From NCBI GenBank assembly GCA_910575585.1, contig CAJTGF010000030.1, forward strand, positions 1 through 57,275: a stretch of 57,275 nucleotides of DNA. Reading direction: 5' to 3'. The stretch comes from Clostridiaceae bacterium. GTDB lineage: Bacteria; Bacillota; Clostridia; Lachnospirales; Lachnospiraceae. Position 1 is the first letter of the stretch, and each line of letters opens with the position of its first letter. The position numbers and the translations under genes are program-made. Of the stretch, positions 1 to 8,366 are shown in pieces. The notes below the pieces were generated by a model. It was not told where the DNA came from. It was given only the letters and a program-made list of their open reading frames with translations, and did not search any database.

Positions 1-111
1 GATGAGATCAATGAGGCGCCAGTAGTTTATCATTGGACGTACAAGACCGATGAGATTACCGCAGAAGATATCGCAGAGGCTGACATTGATCCAGAGCTCA
101 AGTACATATGA
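1..111 (+). CDS. C-terminal end of an unidentified acidic protein (partial)
   Basis: Frame 1 is open from the first base to a TGA at 109-111 and gives 36 residues. The peptide is rich in Asp and Glu, with a segment reading ITAEDIAEADIDPEL near its end, and has the base composition of a real coding sequence. The gene starts outside the window, so no function can be given. It converges on the minus-strand lipoprotein reading frame and overlaps its last 80 or so bases, which suggests that the lipoprotein's C-terminus is not native. Confidence rests only on the codon pattern and the clean stop. Confidence 0.5.
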   Translation, partial: DEINEAPVVYHWTYKTDEITAEDIAEADIDPELKYI

Positions 112-278
112 TAATATTTACACAAATATTTCAAGGACAGACTACTAGTTAGTTGCATCGGTTCTTCGATACTAAAATCAGTTGCAGCTTCAGATGAGGT
201 ATCTTCTATATTAGGTGTTTGGCATCCACTAAGTACTAACAAAGATAATAAAACAATTATATTGATTTCTCTACACAT
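30..278 (-). CDS. Small lipoprotein, probably with a non-native C-terminus
   Basis: The start at 278 follows a GGGAG ribosome site at 8 bases. An upstream in-frame ATG at 293 is less likely because it precedes that site. The N-terminus is a short type II signal peptide (MCREINIIVLLSLLVLSGCQ) with lipobox LSGC, so the product should be lipidated and exported. The mature part is short and Ser/Thr/Glu-rich. The last 27 or so residues are read antisense to the plus-strand gene ending at 111, so the reading frame may be truncated by a rearrangement near 110-150. It begins 15 bases after the metalloprotease stop and probably shares its transcript. Function unknown. Confidence 0.5.
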   Translation of the reverse strand: MCREINIIVLLSLLVLSGCQTPNIEDTSSEAATDFSIEEPMQLTSSLSLKYLCKYYHMYLSSGSMSASAISSAVISSVLYVQ

Positions 279-293
279 ATTCTTCTCTCCCAT

Positions 294-914
294 TTATTGA
301 GCATTACGACTGAAATCTTCTTTACAGTTATCGCACCAAATATCTGATATTGAAAGTGGGCGGTTGTCAAAACTTCCCTTCATTACACAACTTTGGTTAG
401 ATGTGCAAGCTCCATCATGAGCTCCAAACATATGACTCATTTCGTGCTGAATAATTCGCACATGAACATTTTGACTAGATGAAGGCAACTCCGTAATGTA
501 TGTATATGAATCCAAGTTAAATGTCACTCCTAAAATACCTGTAGCATGAGAACCACTCCAAACGCCGCACAATGGCGTTGACGTAAAGGCAACTTTAATA
601 TCAGCCGAATATTCAGGAATATTTTCCTTAAAATAATTCAAGTTTTTGTTTGCGTTTCTATGATGATATGGACTTACAGTTGAATTACTACATGACGAGT
701 TCGGTGCATCACTACAATAGTTAATTGAACTGCTTGAGCATAGTGAATTTGGAAATGCCGGTGTCTGATAAGTATATCCTGTTGTAAAGTTAATATTCCA
801 AACATACTTATACGGAGTTTGAATTTGATTTAGAAGAGTACCAGCATAAGTGTTATGAAAACATTGGACTTCCCCTTTGACTAATACGTTAACTGCTTTG
901 CTGTTTTTATAGCT
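294..914 (-). pseudogene. 5'-truncated metzincin-type zinc metalloprotease
   Basis: A minus-strand frame is open from 914 to 294, about 206 residues. It carries the zinc-binding signature HEMSHMFGAHD (HExxHxxGxxD form, as in snapalysin-like metzincins), followed by CVMKG, a plausible Met-turn, and a C-terminal Cys pair (WCDNCK). A Cys-rich stretch lies before the catalytic part. There is no ATG, GTG or TTG start before an internal TTG at 641, and a TGA (915-917) closes the frame, so the signal peptide and start appear lost. A sequence identical to IS ends elsewhere in the window lies at 943-960, just beyond the break. The intact protein would be a secreted protease; this copy is probably inactive. 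Confidence 0.6.
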
Positions 915-942
915 TCACAATTTATGCGTATTTCATTCCCCC

Positions 943-960
943 AAAAAGTTGTAAACTGGT
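943..960 (+). repeat. IS-end-like sequence (copy of the 43694-44223 terminal repeat)
   Basis: AAAAAGTTGTAAACTGGT here matches the right end of the decayed IS at 44207-44223 and, inverted, its left end at 43694-43711. No other part of that element is visible around it. It may be the last trace of an insertion that removed the start of the neighbouring metalloprotease gene. Confidence 0.5.
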
Positions 961-1058
961 ATCTATTTTAAATAACTCAAAGAAACACTGTTATGGAAAT
1001 AACATAGATGAACTCCTTTCTTTAAAAGCCATCCTCCACGTCGCAGGCTTTCCCAATC

Positions 1059-2720
1059 TCATCCCAAAACCAAACCGCTTCTCAATTCCTCAACTTCACA
1101 CTGATGTTCCTTTGTCTTTGTGCTGTAACTGATCCCAACCGCCAGGATTCTGCCTGTATACTTAGGCTTCTCCCCCAGCTTCCCTTCAAACCGCAGCAGA
1201 TACCCTCGCTCCTTAATCTGCCCAATCGCTTTCTTAGGCGTACTGTCCACCTTAAGTTCAAGGATCAAAGCATCATCCCCAGGCCGCTCCGGATAAAAAA
1301 TAAAATCCACATATCCTTTTCCGGCCTTATCCTCCCTCTCAACCCGATACCGGTCCCGGGCAGAAAGATAGATCAGATTCACAACCGCCGACAATTCGGT
1401 CTCACTGTTATAAGAAAAAATAGGAGATTCCGTGTTATGAGCAAATCCTAAGATTTCAGCCATGGTCCCGGTATCCCCCGCAAGGGTAGCGGATACCATC
1501 CGCTTGGAGGCATTTGCCAAATTATAGATATATCCTAAGGATCTCTCCTTTTTCATCATGGCGGCATAACTGTCCATCAACTCCCGGTTTGGTATTGACA
1601 CCATACCGTCCTTACAGGTCAAAAGACCATATACCACCATTGCCGAATAGATCTCATCCTTTGTCTTAAGTTCCATGGATGTGGCGGCGTACTCATGGAT
1701 ATCAGAAGGTATGGCCTCTCCGGCAAACAACACGGCCAGATCCCCCCGCATCTCTCCCACACCGTCTTTCATATACCCAAAAACAGAATCATAGATCCCT
1801 GAACTGGTCCAATAATTTTTCAGCTGATTATCCGTCAGGGCGCATACAATAGACCGGGGATTGTAAAGCCGCTGCCCGCCTGCTGCATAATATCCGTCAT
1901 ACCAAAGCCTTAAATCATCCCTGTGGATCCTGGGATCATCTGTGGTCTGTTGATAGATTGCGTAAAGCCTGTCAACCTCCAAGTTGGAAAAACCGAAATA
2001 ACCGCTAAACCGCTGGGAGCCGGCCATGGTATACTCCAGAAACATATTCAGTTCCGATCCGTCAGAATACTTGGCAATAGGCAAAACACCGGTCATATAG
2101 GCAAGTTCCACATACATTTTGCCCTTTAACAGAGACTTTAAAAAGAGCAGGTACGACTTCCGGTCAGTCTCCGTAATAAATGACATGTGAAATACCGCAT
2201 CCCACTCATCCATAACAAAGACAAACCGCCTTCCCTCTTTTTGGTAAATGTTTGTCAGGATATCCCACAGAGACCTGCTTTTATCCACGGAAAAATCCGG
2301 GAATGCTTCCCCCAGATCCTCCTTGATCCCCATAAGGATCCTGGCAATATACGTCTCATAGGAAACACAGTTTTCCGGAACCTCGCTGAAATCAATATAA
2401 ATAATATCATACCGGTTCAGATACGCCGTGTAATTTTCACATCCCTCATCCGCAAGCCTTTTTGCGATCCCGGGCGAGGCGATTTCAAGATCTTCAAATA
2501 CTTCACTGGCATCCGCGTTCTTTCCAAAAAACGCTCCCACCATATTCGCCATGACGCTTTTCCCAAAACGGCGGGGCCTGGTAATGCAGAAAAACCGCTC
2601 ATTCATCCCCAACGCAGGGATCAGTTCGGCGATCAGCGCCGTTTTATCCACAAAATATCGTCCCCGCGCAGTAGCCTTGTACCCGTCATGCGGGACGCGG
2701 CTGTTTAAAAACATTCCCAT
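1059..2720 (-). CDS. AAA-ATPase-like protein with C-terminal PD-(D/E)XK nuclease domain
   Basis: This belongs to the predicted AAA-ATPase family common in gut Firmicutes and Bacteroidetes. The N-terminal third has FVDKTALI and the modified Walker A RPRRFGKS; a Walker B-like VMDEWD follows near residue 165. The C-terminus reads YVDFIFYP then ALILELKVD, the PD-(D/E)XK (PDDEXK_9) pattern. The start at 2720 is chosen because AGGAG lies 7 bases upstream; the frame extends further to 2765 without a better site. It follows the 91-residue gene of the Hsp70 cassette by 65 bases on the same strand and may be its last gene, although these genes also occur alone and often multiply. Cellular role unproven; a mobile-element or defence role is often supposed. 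Confidence 0.85.
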   Translation of the reverse strand: MGMFLNSRVPHDGYKATARGRYFVDKTALIAELIPALGMNERFFCITRPRRFGKSVMANMVGAFFGKNADASEVFEDLEIASPGIAKRLADEGCENYTAYLNRYDIIYIDFSEVPENCVSYETYIARILMGIKEDLGEAFPDFSVDKSRSLWDILTNIYQKEGRRFVFVMDEWDAVFHMSFITETDRKSYLLFLKSLLKGKMYVELAYMTGVLPIAKYSDGSELNMFLEYTMAGSQRFSGYFGFSNLEVDRLYAIYQQTTDDPRIHRDDLRLWYDGYYAAGGQRLYNPRSIVCALTDNQLKNYWTSSGIYDSVFGYMKDGVGEMRGDLAVLFAGEAIPSDIHEYAATSMELKTKDEIYSAMVVYGLLTCKDGMVSIPNRELMDSYAAMMKKERSLGYIYNLANASKRMVSATLAGDTGTMAEILGFAHNTESPIFSYNSETELSAVVNLIYLSARDRYRVEREDKAGKGYVDFIFYPERPGDDALILELKVDSTPKKAIGQIKERGYLLRFEGKLGEKPKYTGRILAVGISYSTKTKEHQCEVEELRSGLVLG

Positions 2721-2785
2721 TTTCCAACTCCTCTTTGCCCTGCCTGAAAGCATTCTGTCAGGCATCCGCCAAGCCCAAGCCGACT

Positions 2786-3061
2786 CTACAGCAGATAATC
2801 CCCGATCTCAAACACTTTCCCGTCAATTTCCAACGTCCGGATAAATACCCCTGGCTCTTCCCCGTCCGCTCCCGCTTCGCAGGTTCCCCGGGCCGTGACT
2901 TTGGCACGGCCCACCTGCTGCCTGACAGAGACCTCCCGGCCCACCACTCCCAGATCAGCCAGATCTTCCGCCATCATAAGGAGCACATCTTCCACATCCA
3001 GATCCCCGCGGCATCTGGAAAACTCACGGTCCAATTCCTCATAAAGCTGTTTGTTCAGCAA
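2786..3061 (-). CDS. Small hypothetical protein of the Hsp70 cassette
   Basis: A 91-residue acidic protein starts at a TTG 4 bases after the Hsp70 stop. GGAGGAG, which is the end of the Hsp70 coding sequence, sits 7 bases before this TTG, while the only nearby ATG (3065) runs into a stop after two codons; the TTG start is therefore well supported. The N-terminal half is helical with alternating acidic and hydrophobic residues (LYEELDREF, DVLLMMAEDLADL) and the C-terminal half is beta-like (IRTLEIDGKVFEIGDYLL). There is no signal peptide or membrane segment. I do not recognise the family. Its tight coupling to Hsp70 suggests a cofactor or client of that chaperone. Confidence 0.7.
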   Translation of the reverse strand: MLNKQLYEELDREFSRCRGDLDVEDVLLMMAEDLADLGVVGREVSVRQQVGRAKVTARGTCEAGADGEEPGVFIRTLEIDGKVFEIGDYLL

Positions 3062-3065
3062 ACCA

Positions 3066-4754
3066 TCACTCCTCCATCATCTCCAGAAACTTCTTAAACT
3101 CTTCCTTGGCCTCCTCAATGATTCCCTGGTCATACGTATTAAGCGCCTGCTCAAACTTCCGGATGGCCCGCTCCACAAACAGCCTGTCATCTCCCAGGCT
3201 CTCCTCATAGACCCGCTCCCCTCTTAAAAGCAGATACTTGTTCTCCTCCCGATCCCGGGGATGTATCTTCAGATAAGACAAGGTCTTTAACCGCTCCTCG
3301 ATCTCCTCCTGGGTCATATCCACATCCCGTCCCAGGAACACCTTCTTCATCACCTGCTCTGTAGACGTCACCTTAACTTCCACCTCCAAAATAGAATTAA
3401 TATCATAGGTGTAAGTTACATCCACAGACTCCTCGCCCGCTTTGGCGGGAGGGATATCGATGAGCAATTCTCCCAAAGACAGATTGTTGGCCGCAAACCG
3501 GCTCTCCCCCTGAAGTACATTGACCCGGATCTTATCCTGGTTGTCCCGCACCGTATACAGACGCTCCGTCCGGCTGGCAGGGATCACCGTGTTCCTGTCA
3601 ATGATCGGGCAGAACACCCCGTTTTCGAACTCGTGGTTTTCCCACTCCCGCACCACCTCGGTGCCAAGGGTAAAGGGGCACACATCCGTAAGGATCACTT
3701 CTTTGATGGCATCCCTGCGCTCCTTCATGGCTCCCTGGATGGCAGCCCCCAAAGCCACCGCCTCGTCAGGGTTTATGTTGGTGTCCGGGATCATCTTAAA
3801 CAGTTTGCTGACAAACCGGCGGATCACCGGACTCTTGGTGGCCCCGCCTACCAGCACCACCTTGTCGATATCCGACAGACGGATGTGGGCGTCGCTTAAA
3901 CTCCTTTTCACCGGCCTGCGTATCCGCTCCAGCAGATCGCCGCATGCCTCCTCATACTTGGAAAGATCTACCTCCAGCTCATAAAGCTCCTCCCCGATCT
4001 TGCAGTTCATGGCAGAGACCCGCTTGTCCGCAAACCCCAGTTTGCACAGCTCCGCCTGTTTGTGGATATGGCGCAGAGTCTTCTCGTCCAGGGACAGACG
4101 GTCCAATTTATAGTGCTTCTCAAAAAACAGATTCTCCAGCACTGCCGTAAAATCCTCGCCGCCCAAAAAATTATCCCCTGCCACGGCCCGGACCTCCAGG
4201 ATCGTATCGTACAATTCCAGGATGGACACGTCAAAGGTGCCGCCTCCCAAGTCAAACACCAGAAATCTTGCCTGGCTCTGGCTCTGGTACAGCCCGTAAG
4301 CGATGGCCGCCGCCGTAGGCTCGCTGATGATCCGCTCCACCTTAAGCCCCGCCAGCTCCCCGGCCCGTTTGGTAGCCCGCCTTCTGGCGTCGTCAAAATA
4401 CGCCGGAACGCTGATGACCGCCTCGGTCACCTCCTGACCCAGATAAGCTTCCGCGTCCTCTTTCAGGACCCGCAATACCAGCGAGGACAGCTCCTCCGCC
4501 AAAAATGTCTTGTTCAGCAGCTTAAACTGCTTTTTGCTTCCCATATCCCGCTTAAAAACACTGGCAGCGCTGTCCGGGCGCAGCAGCATCCTCTCCGCCG
4601 CCAGTTCCCCCACGTACACCTGTTCCTCCTCGTCAATGCTGACAATGGAGGGCGTCAGTTTTTTTCCAAGTCTGTTGGGAATGATCTTAGGCCCCTCCTC
4701 CGTAAAGTAGGCTGCCAGGCTGTTGGTCGTTCCCAAATCAATTCCGATTATCAT
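3066..4754 (-). CDS. Hsp70 family protein (DnaK paralogue)
   Basis: The nucleotide-binding domain is complete: IGIDLGTTNS at the N-terminus (phosphate 1), DARRRATKRAGELAGL and IISEPTAAAIAYG in the middle, FDLGGGTFDVSILE (phosphate 2), and VVLVGGATKSPVIRR (adenosine site). At 562 residues it is shorter than DnaK (about 610-640); the substrate-binding beta domain is present but the helical lid is reduced and ends in an acidic helix. It shares four bases (ATGA) with the upstream TPR/J-like gene and is followed at 4 bases by a 91-residue gene, so the three are translationally coupled. It is probably a dedicated chaperone, not the main DnaK, because no grpE or dnaJ lies nearby and the partner lacks HPD. 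Confidence 0.93.
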   Translation of the reverse strand: MIIGIDLGTTNSLAAYFTEEGPKIIPNRLGKKLTPSIVSIDEEEQVYVGELAAERMLLRPDSAASVFKRDMGSKKQFKLLNKTFLAEELSSLVLRVLKEDAEAYLGQEVTEAVISVPAYFDDARRRATKRAGELAGLKVERIISEPTAAAIAYGLYQSQSQARFLVFDLGGGTFDVSILELYDTILEVRAVAGDNFLGGEDFTAVLENLFFEKHYKLDRLSLDEKTLRHIHKQAELCKLGFADKRVSAMNCKIGEELYELEVDLSKYEEACGDLLERIRRPVKRSLSDAHIRLSDIDKVVLVGGATKSPVIRRFVSKLFKMIPDTNINPDEAVALGAAIQGAMKERRDAIKEVILTDVCPFTLGTEVVREWENHEFENGVFCPIIDRNTVIPASRTERLYTVRDNQDKIRVNVLQGESRFAANNLSLGELLIDIPPAKAGEESVDVTYTYDINSILEVEVKVTSTEQVMKKVFLGRDVDMTQEEIEERLKTLSYLKIHPRDREENKYLLLRGERVYEESLGDDRLFVERAIRKFEQALNTYDQGIIEEAKEEFKKFLEMMEE

Positions 4755-7700
4755 AATTTTTGTATCCTCTTCAATGCAATGGTTATTGAAATGTCATGGT
4801 TGTTAAATTCCAGCGCCTTCTTATAGCAGGTTCCCGCTTTCTCCAGATCGCCCATGGCCTCATAGTACAGGCCCAGGTGCTGATAGCCCTCGTAGCAGGC
4901 CCGGTAGCGGCACTGACGGCATCTCTGCCACCGGGTCATGTCCTCCAGCATCTGAAGTCCTTTCTGAGTCTGTCCGAGACAGATGTAGAGCCACCCAAAC
5001 CGCATAAGCCTGGCAGGCCCGAAGGAGCGGTACTGCAGATAATTTTCCTCTGTCCCGCTTTTTGCCTTCCTAAAGTGCTCCATGGATCTTTGGGCATGGA
5101 GTTTGGCATCTTTTTTCTTTCCCATACGGAAGTACAAATACGCCAGCTTCCACTCTACCTCCTGGCGGTCATCCTCCGTCTCCGCCGCTGCCAAAGCTCT
5201 CTTGTAATACCCTTCCGCCTTCCGAAAATCGCCTAAGATATCCTTATAGAAATAAGCCAGATCGCACATCCGGTTGGTTTTATTTTCCTTGGAAGCTTTG
5301 TTGATCCCTTTTACATACGTCCTGACCGCTTCCTTTTTCCTGCCCTTAAGGTACTGGATCATGGCCATGTTTTCATAGTAATCATCCAGCTCCGGCTCCA
5401 TCTCAAAGTACTTTGCCGCGTTGTCATAGTCTCCCAGGTACTGGTAGAGAAGCCCGATCTCCTTTCGGAAGGTCTTCCTGTCCGGGAACATCTCCAAATC
5501 CTTCTCATAGCACCAGATCGCCTTTTTGTAATCCCCCAGAGCCTCATAGCAGTCCGCCATGTTGCTGTAGGGTAGAACGCTTTTGCCGTCCCCCATGCAG
5601 TCGGCGGCCTTTTCAAGGCACTCTATGGCCTTCTCAAACTGGCCCAGATACTTGTAGCAGCACCCCATATTGTTGTAGGAAGCCCAGTCGTCAGGCTCAA
5701 GAGAAAGGGCTTTCTCAAACTGGCTGATGGCCTCCTCCAGGCGAAACGCGCTCATATAGAGCCTGCCCTTTTCTACCAGATAATAGCAGCTTTCCCTGAC
5801 CTTCAGCTGAGCGTCCAGGTAGCCCATAGCCTTATTAAAATCTTCCGGATCGTAAGCCGTTGTGTACTTCTCCTTGTAATAGTCCGCCAGCTTCTCGTTG
5901 GCGTCCCGGTATCCCTCCTGACATTCCAGGGCTTTTTCAAATTCCTCCATGGCAAGGACCTTCCTGCCAAGATTCTCCTGGCACAGCCCGCAGTTGTAGT
6001 GGAGGGCCGGGGTGGAGCCATAGGCCGGTTGAGCCGCGCTGTACTCGGACAGAGCCTTCCCATACTCCTTTTTATCCAGATAAATATGGCCGCGTATCAT
6101 GCGGTACTGCAGCCTGTCCGGATTCTGCCCGATGGCGCTGCAGAGGTACTCCAGTGCCTTCTCCATGTTGTTGTCGTCCCAGTAGAGCAGGGCGATCTCG
6201 TACTCCACCTCGGACTTATCCTCAATGTCCATATCCTCCTTGGGGATATCCTTCTTTAAAAGTTCCAAAAGCTCTCTTGCAATGGCAAAAGGCTTTTCCC
6301 GGTCTTCTCTGTTCTCAGCCAGATTTCTTAAAACCTTTACCTCGTACAGCTTCATATTGGGGCTGAACTCCACCTGGTTCTCCCTGGCCTTGTCCAGGAC
6401 TCCCTTGGCGTCGGAAAACTGGTTGCTGTAGAAAAATGCCTCCGCTGCCAGCATATAAGGCTTGTAATACCCAGGGTAGATCCGGATAGCCCGGTAGTAG
6501 TCATCCACCACCTGCTGCCCGTTCTTCATCTCATAGGCCGCCTCCTGCCGCTGGACCACAGCCGGAAAATACCCTTCGTCCTCCTCCAGAATCCTGTCGC
6601 ACAGATCAATGCTCTCTTTATATTTCCCGTCCTCAAACAGCAAATAAGCCTTGTACTGCATGCATGCCTGCTTATCATGGTACTCCTGGGCCGCCTCTAT
6701 GGCCATATCCACATACTTCAGGGCTTGTTCCTGCATGTTCAGCTCAAAACAGCAGCCGCTTAAAATATGGCAGGCCCGGTATTCCCGGGAGATCCGCTTT
6801 TTGTTCTCCTCACTGCCGTCGTCGGGCGTGGCCCGGATCAGCGCAAGCCACCGCTCAAGGTGAGGCAGGGCCTGGTCATACTTTTCCGCCCGGTACAAAA
6901 GACGTCCGCTTAAGTTTTCGAAGGAGTAGGTCTGTTCTTCGTCCGGAACAAGATCGCTGATCAGTTCCAGCGCCTCGTCCAGGTATTCGTTCTGGAACAG
7001 GCACCACCCAAGCTCCACCGTGTCCCTGCACCTTTGGGCCTCGTCCAGATCCGTCCTCTTTATGGACTCCTTGTACCGGGCGATCAGGGCTTCGTTGGTC
7101 TTTCGCATGTCCTCTAAAACCGCCTCGTCCCTGCCGTCCAGGTTTAGAAGATCCATCATCAGCTCCTTGGCCTCCTCGTACTCCTCCTTGGAGATCAGAT
7201 ATCTGGCGGCCCCGTATTTTGCCGTGTAATGGCTGGGATTGTCTTCCAGCACCCGCTTCCACAGGGCGTAAGCCTCTTCCCTTCTGCCGGCGGCCCACCG
7301 GGCCTCCCCGCAGTACAAAAGGATGTAGGAATCCTTTTCATATTGGGTTATAAGCCGGTCCGCCAGTTCCTGGGCCTCCTTAACCGAAAGAGGCATCTCC
7401 TCTTTTTTTGCCTCCTGGTCCTCGTCTCCCCGCCAGGACTCTCCCGCCAGCGCCAAAAGACGCAGCCGCTCGGCGTCGGCATAAGGGTGGTAAACGCCGA
7501 AAACCTTAAGCCCGTCCAGTTTCTCCAAAAGCCCGTCTTGTTCCTGCCTGTCGATCTGCCGCTTGATGTCCAGATAATTGCGGATATAGGCGTCCGCGTC
7601 CATATCCTCTTCATCTGTCACCTGAAACAGGTCATAGTCAATAAAGGAATCGTGTTCGATATAGTAAACCGCGTAATCCAGAAAATCCCTGGGGAATTTC

Positions 7701-8146
7701 TGCAGGATATTCTCTTTGTCATCTACAATCTGAAACTGTTTATCCACCAGTTTCCACACGGGATGAGGAAGATAGATGTGATCCATGAGATACACCAAAA
7801 AAGCCTCCCTGGCTTCCAGCGACGTGTCCAGATCATCGCAAATCGGGTCCGACAGCACCTCCTGCCACTTTTGTATGTCGTTCCTTATGCGGATATCCCG
7901 GTAGATCTTATCCGCCCGTTCCACCCACAGATCGATCTGGGTCTTCTCCTTTTTCTCACTCTCATCCTCATCCGGCTGCCTTGCGTACTGCAAAGCCCTC
8001 TCATAAGCCTCCCGAAGCCTTTTAAACCCCTCCGGATCATCCTCCGGATTGGTGTTTTTCAAAAGCCCCCGGTACGCTTCCCGTATCCTGTCCTCATCCT
8101 TCGTCTCCTGAATCCCTAAGACGTGAAATATCATCTGACGCTCCAT
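4751..8146 (-). CDS. Large TPR protein with an N-terminal J-like domain lacking HPD
   Basis: The start at 8146 is preceded by GAGGGAGGG and gives about 1131 residues. The first 60 residues look like a J domain (IFHVLGIQE, then REAYRGLLK, then GFKRLREAYERAL), but the loop that normally carries His-Pro-Asp reads NTNPEDDP, so the motif that stimulates Hsp70 ATPase is absent. The rest is mostly tetratricopeptide repeats, with many pairs such as ALPHLERWL, AISQFEKALSLEP and AIECLEKAA. No signal peptide or membrane segment is visible, so it should be cytoplasmic. The overlap with the Hsp70 gene points to a scaffold that recruits this Hsp70 to clients. Similar J/TPR-Hsp70 pairs occur in Lachnospiraceae to my knowledge, but their function is not established. 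Confidence 0.85.
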   Translation of the reverse strand: MERQMIFHVLGIQETKDEDRIREAYRGLLKNTNPEDDPEGFKRLREAYERALQYARQPDEDESEKKEKTQIDLWVERADKIYRDIRIRNDIQKWQEVLSDPICDDLDTSLEAREAFLVYLMDHIYLPHPVWKLVDKQFQIVDDKENILQKFPRDFLDYAVYYIEHDSFIDYDLFQVTDEEDMDADAYIRNYLDIKRQIDRQEQDGLLEKLDGLKVFGVYHPYADAERLRLLALAGESWRGDEDQEAKKEEMPLSVKEAQELADRLITQYEKDSYILLYCGEARWAAGRREEAYALWKRVLEDNPSHYTAKYGAARYLISKEEYEEAKELMMDLLNLDGRDEAVLEDMRKTNEALIARYKESIKRTDLDEAQRCRDTVELGWCLFQNEYLDEALELISDLVPDEEQTYSFENLSGRLLYRAEKYDQALPHLERWLALIRATPDDGSEENKKRISREYRACHILSGCCFELNMQEQALKYVDMAIEAAQEYHDKQACMQYKAYLLFEDGKYKESIDLCDRILEEDEGYFPAVVQRQEAAYEMKNGQQVVDDYYRAIRIYPGYYKPYMLAAEAFFYSNQFSDAKGVLDKARENQVEFSPNMKLYEVKVLRNLAENREDREKPFAIARELLELLKKDIPKEDMDIEDKSEVEYEIALLYWDDNNMEKALEYLCSAIGQNPDRLQYRMIRGHIYLDKKEYGKALSEYSAAQPAYGSTPALHYNCGLCQENLGRKVLAMEEFEKALECQEGYRDANEKLADYYKEKYTTAYDPEDFNKAMGYLDAQLKVRESCYYLVEKGRLYMSAFRLEEAISQFEKALSLEPDDWASYNNMGCCYKYLGQFEKAIECLEKAADCMGDGKSVLPYSNMADCYEALGDYKKAIWCYEKDLEMFPDRKTFRKEIGLLYQYLGDYDNAAKYFEMEPELDDYYENMAMIQYLKGRKKEAVRTYVKGINKASKENKTNRMCDLAYFYKDILGDFRKAEGYYKRALAAAETEDDRQEVEWKLAYLYFRMGKKKDAKLHAQRSMEHFRKAKSGTEENYLQYRSFGPARLMRFGWLYICLGQTQKGLQMLEDMTRWQRCRQCRYRACYEGYQHLGLYYEAMGDLEKAGTCYKKALEFNNHDISITIALKRIQKL

Positions 8147-8204
8147 CGTATCCCTCCCTCTCCGAATAACATGTTTTATTCCCCCCAAATACAACTCTCT
8201 CTAT

Positions 8205-8232
8205 TTTATACAACTCCTATGCCACTTGTCAA
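8205..8232 (-). promoter_or_regulatory. SigmaA-type promoter of the J/TPR-Hsp70 cassette
   Basis: On the minus strand TTGACA (8232-8227) is followed after 16 bases by TATAAA (8210-8205); TAAAAT with an 18-base spacer is an alternative. The start codon is about 60 bases downstream. It gives the cassette its own housekeeping promoter, separate from rsmF. Confidence 0.65.
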
Positions 8233-8366
8233 TGTCCTGACCCTACGATAACGCCAGGAAATCCATTTGCCGAAACGTGACCGCCCAGTCACCATTACGG
8301 TTCTCAGCCCCCTGACGCAACTGCATATGCCCCATAACGGTACCGGCCCATAACGGGAACCGTAAC

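Noticed and set aside
4062-4826. 254-codon plus-strand frame opposite the Hsp70 gene
   Set aside because: It is the complement of well-conserved Hsp70 motifs and has no ribosome site; an antisense shadow.
8220-8366. Repeated ATAACGG-like words before the rsmF stop, considered as a regulatory RNA
   Set aside because: Only short and irregular matches; the promoter for the J/TPR cassette explains the functional part of this interval.
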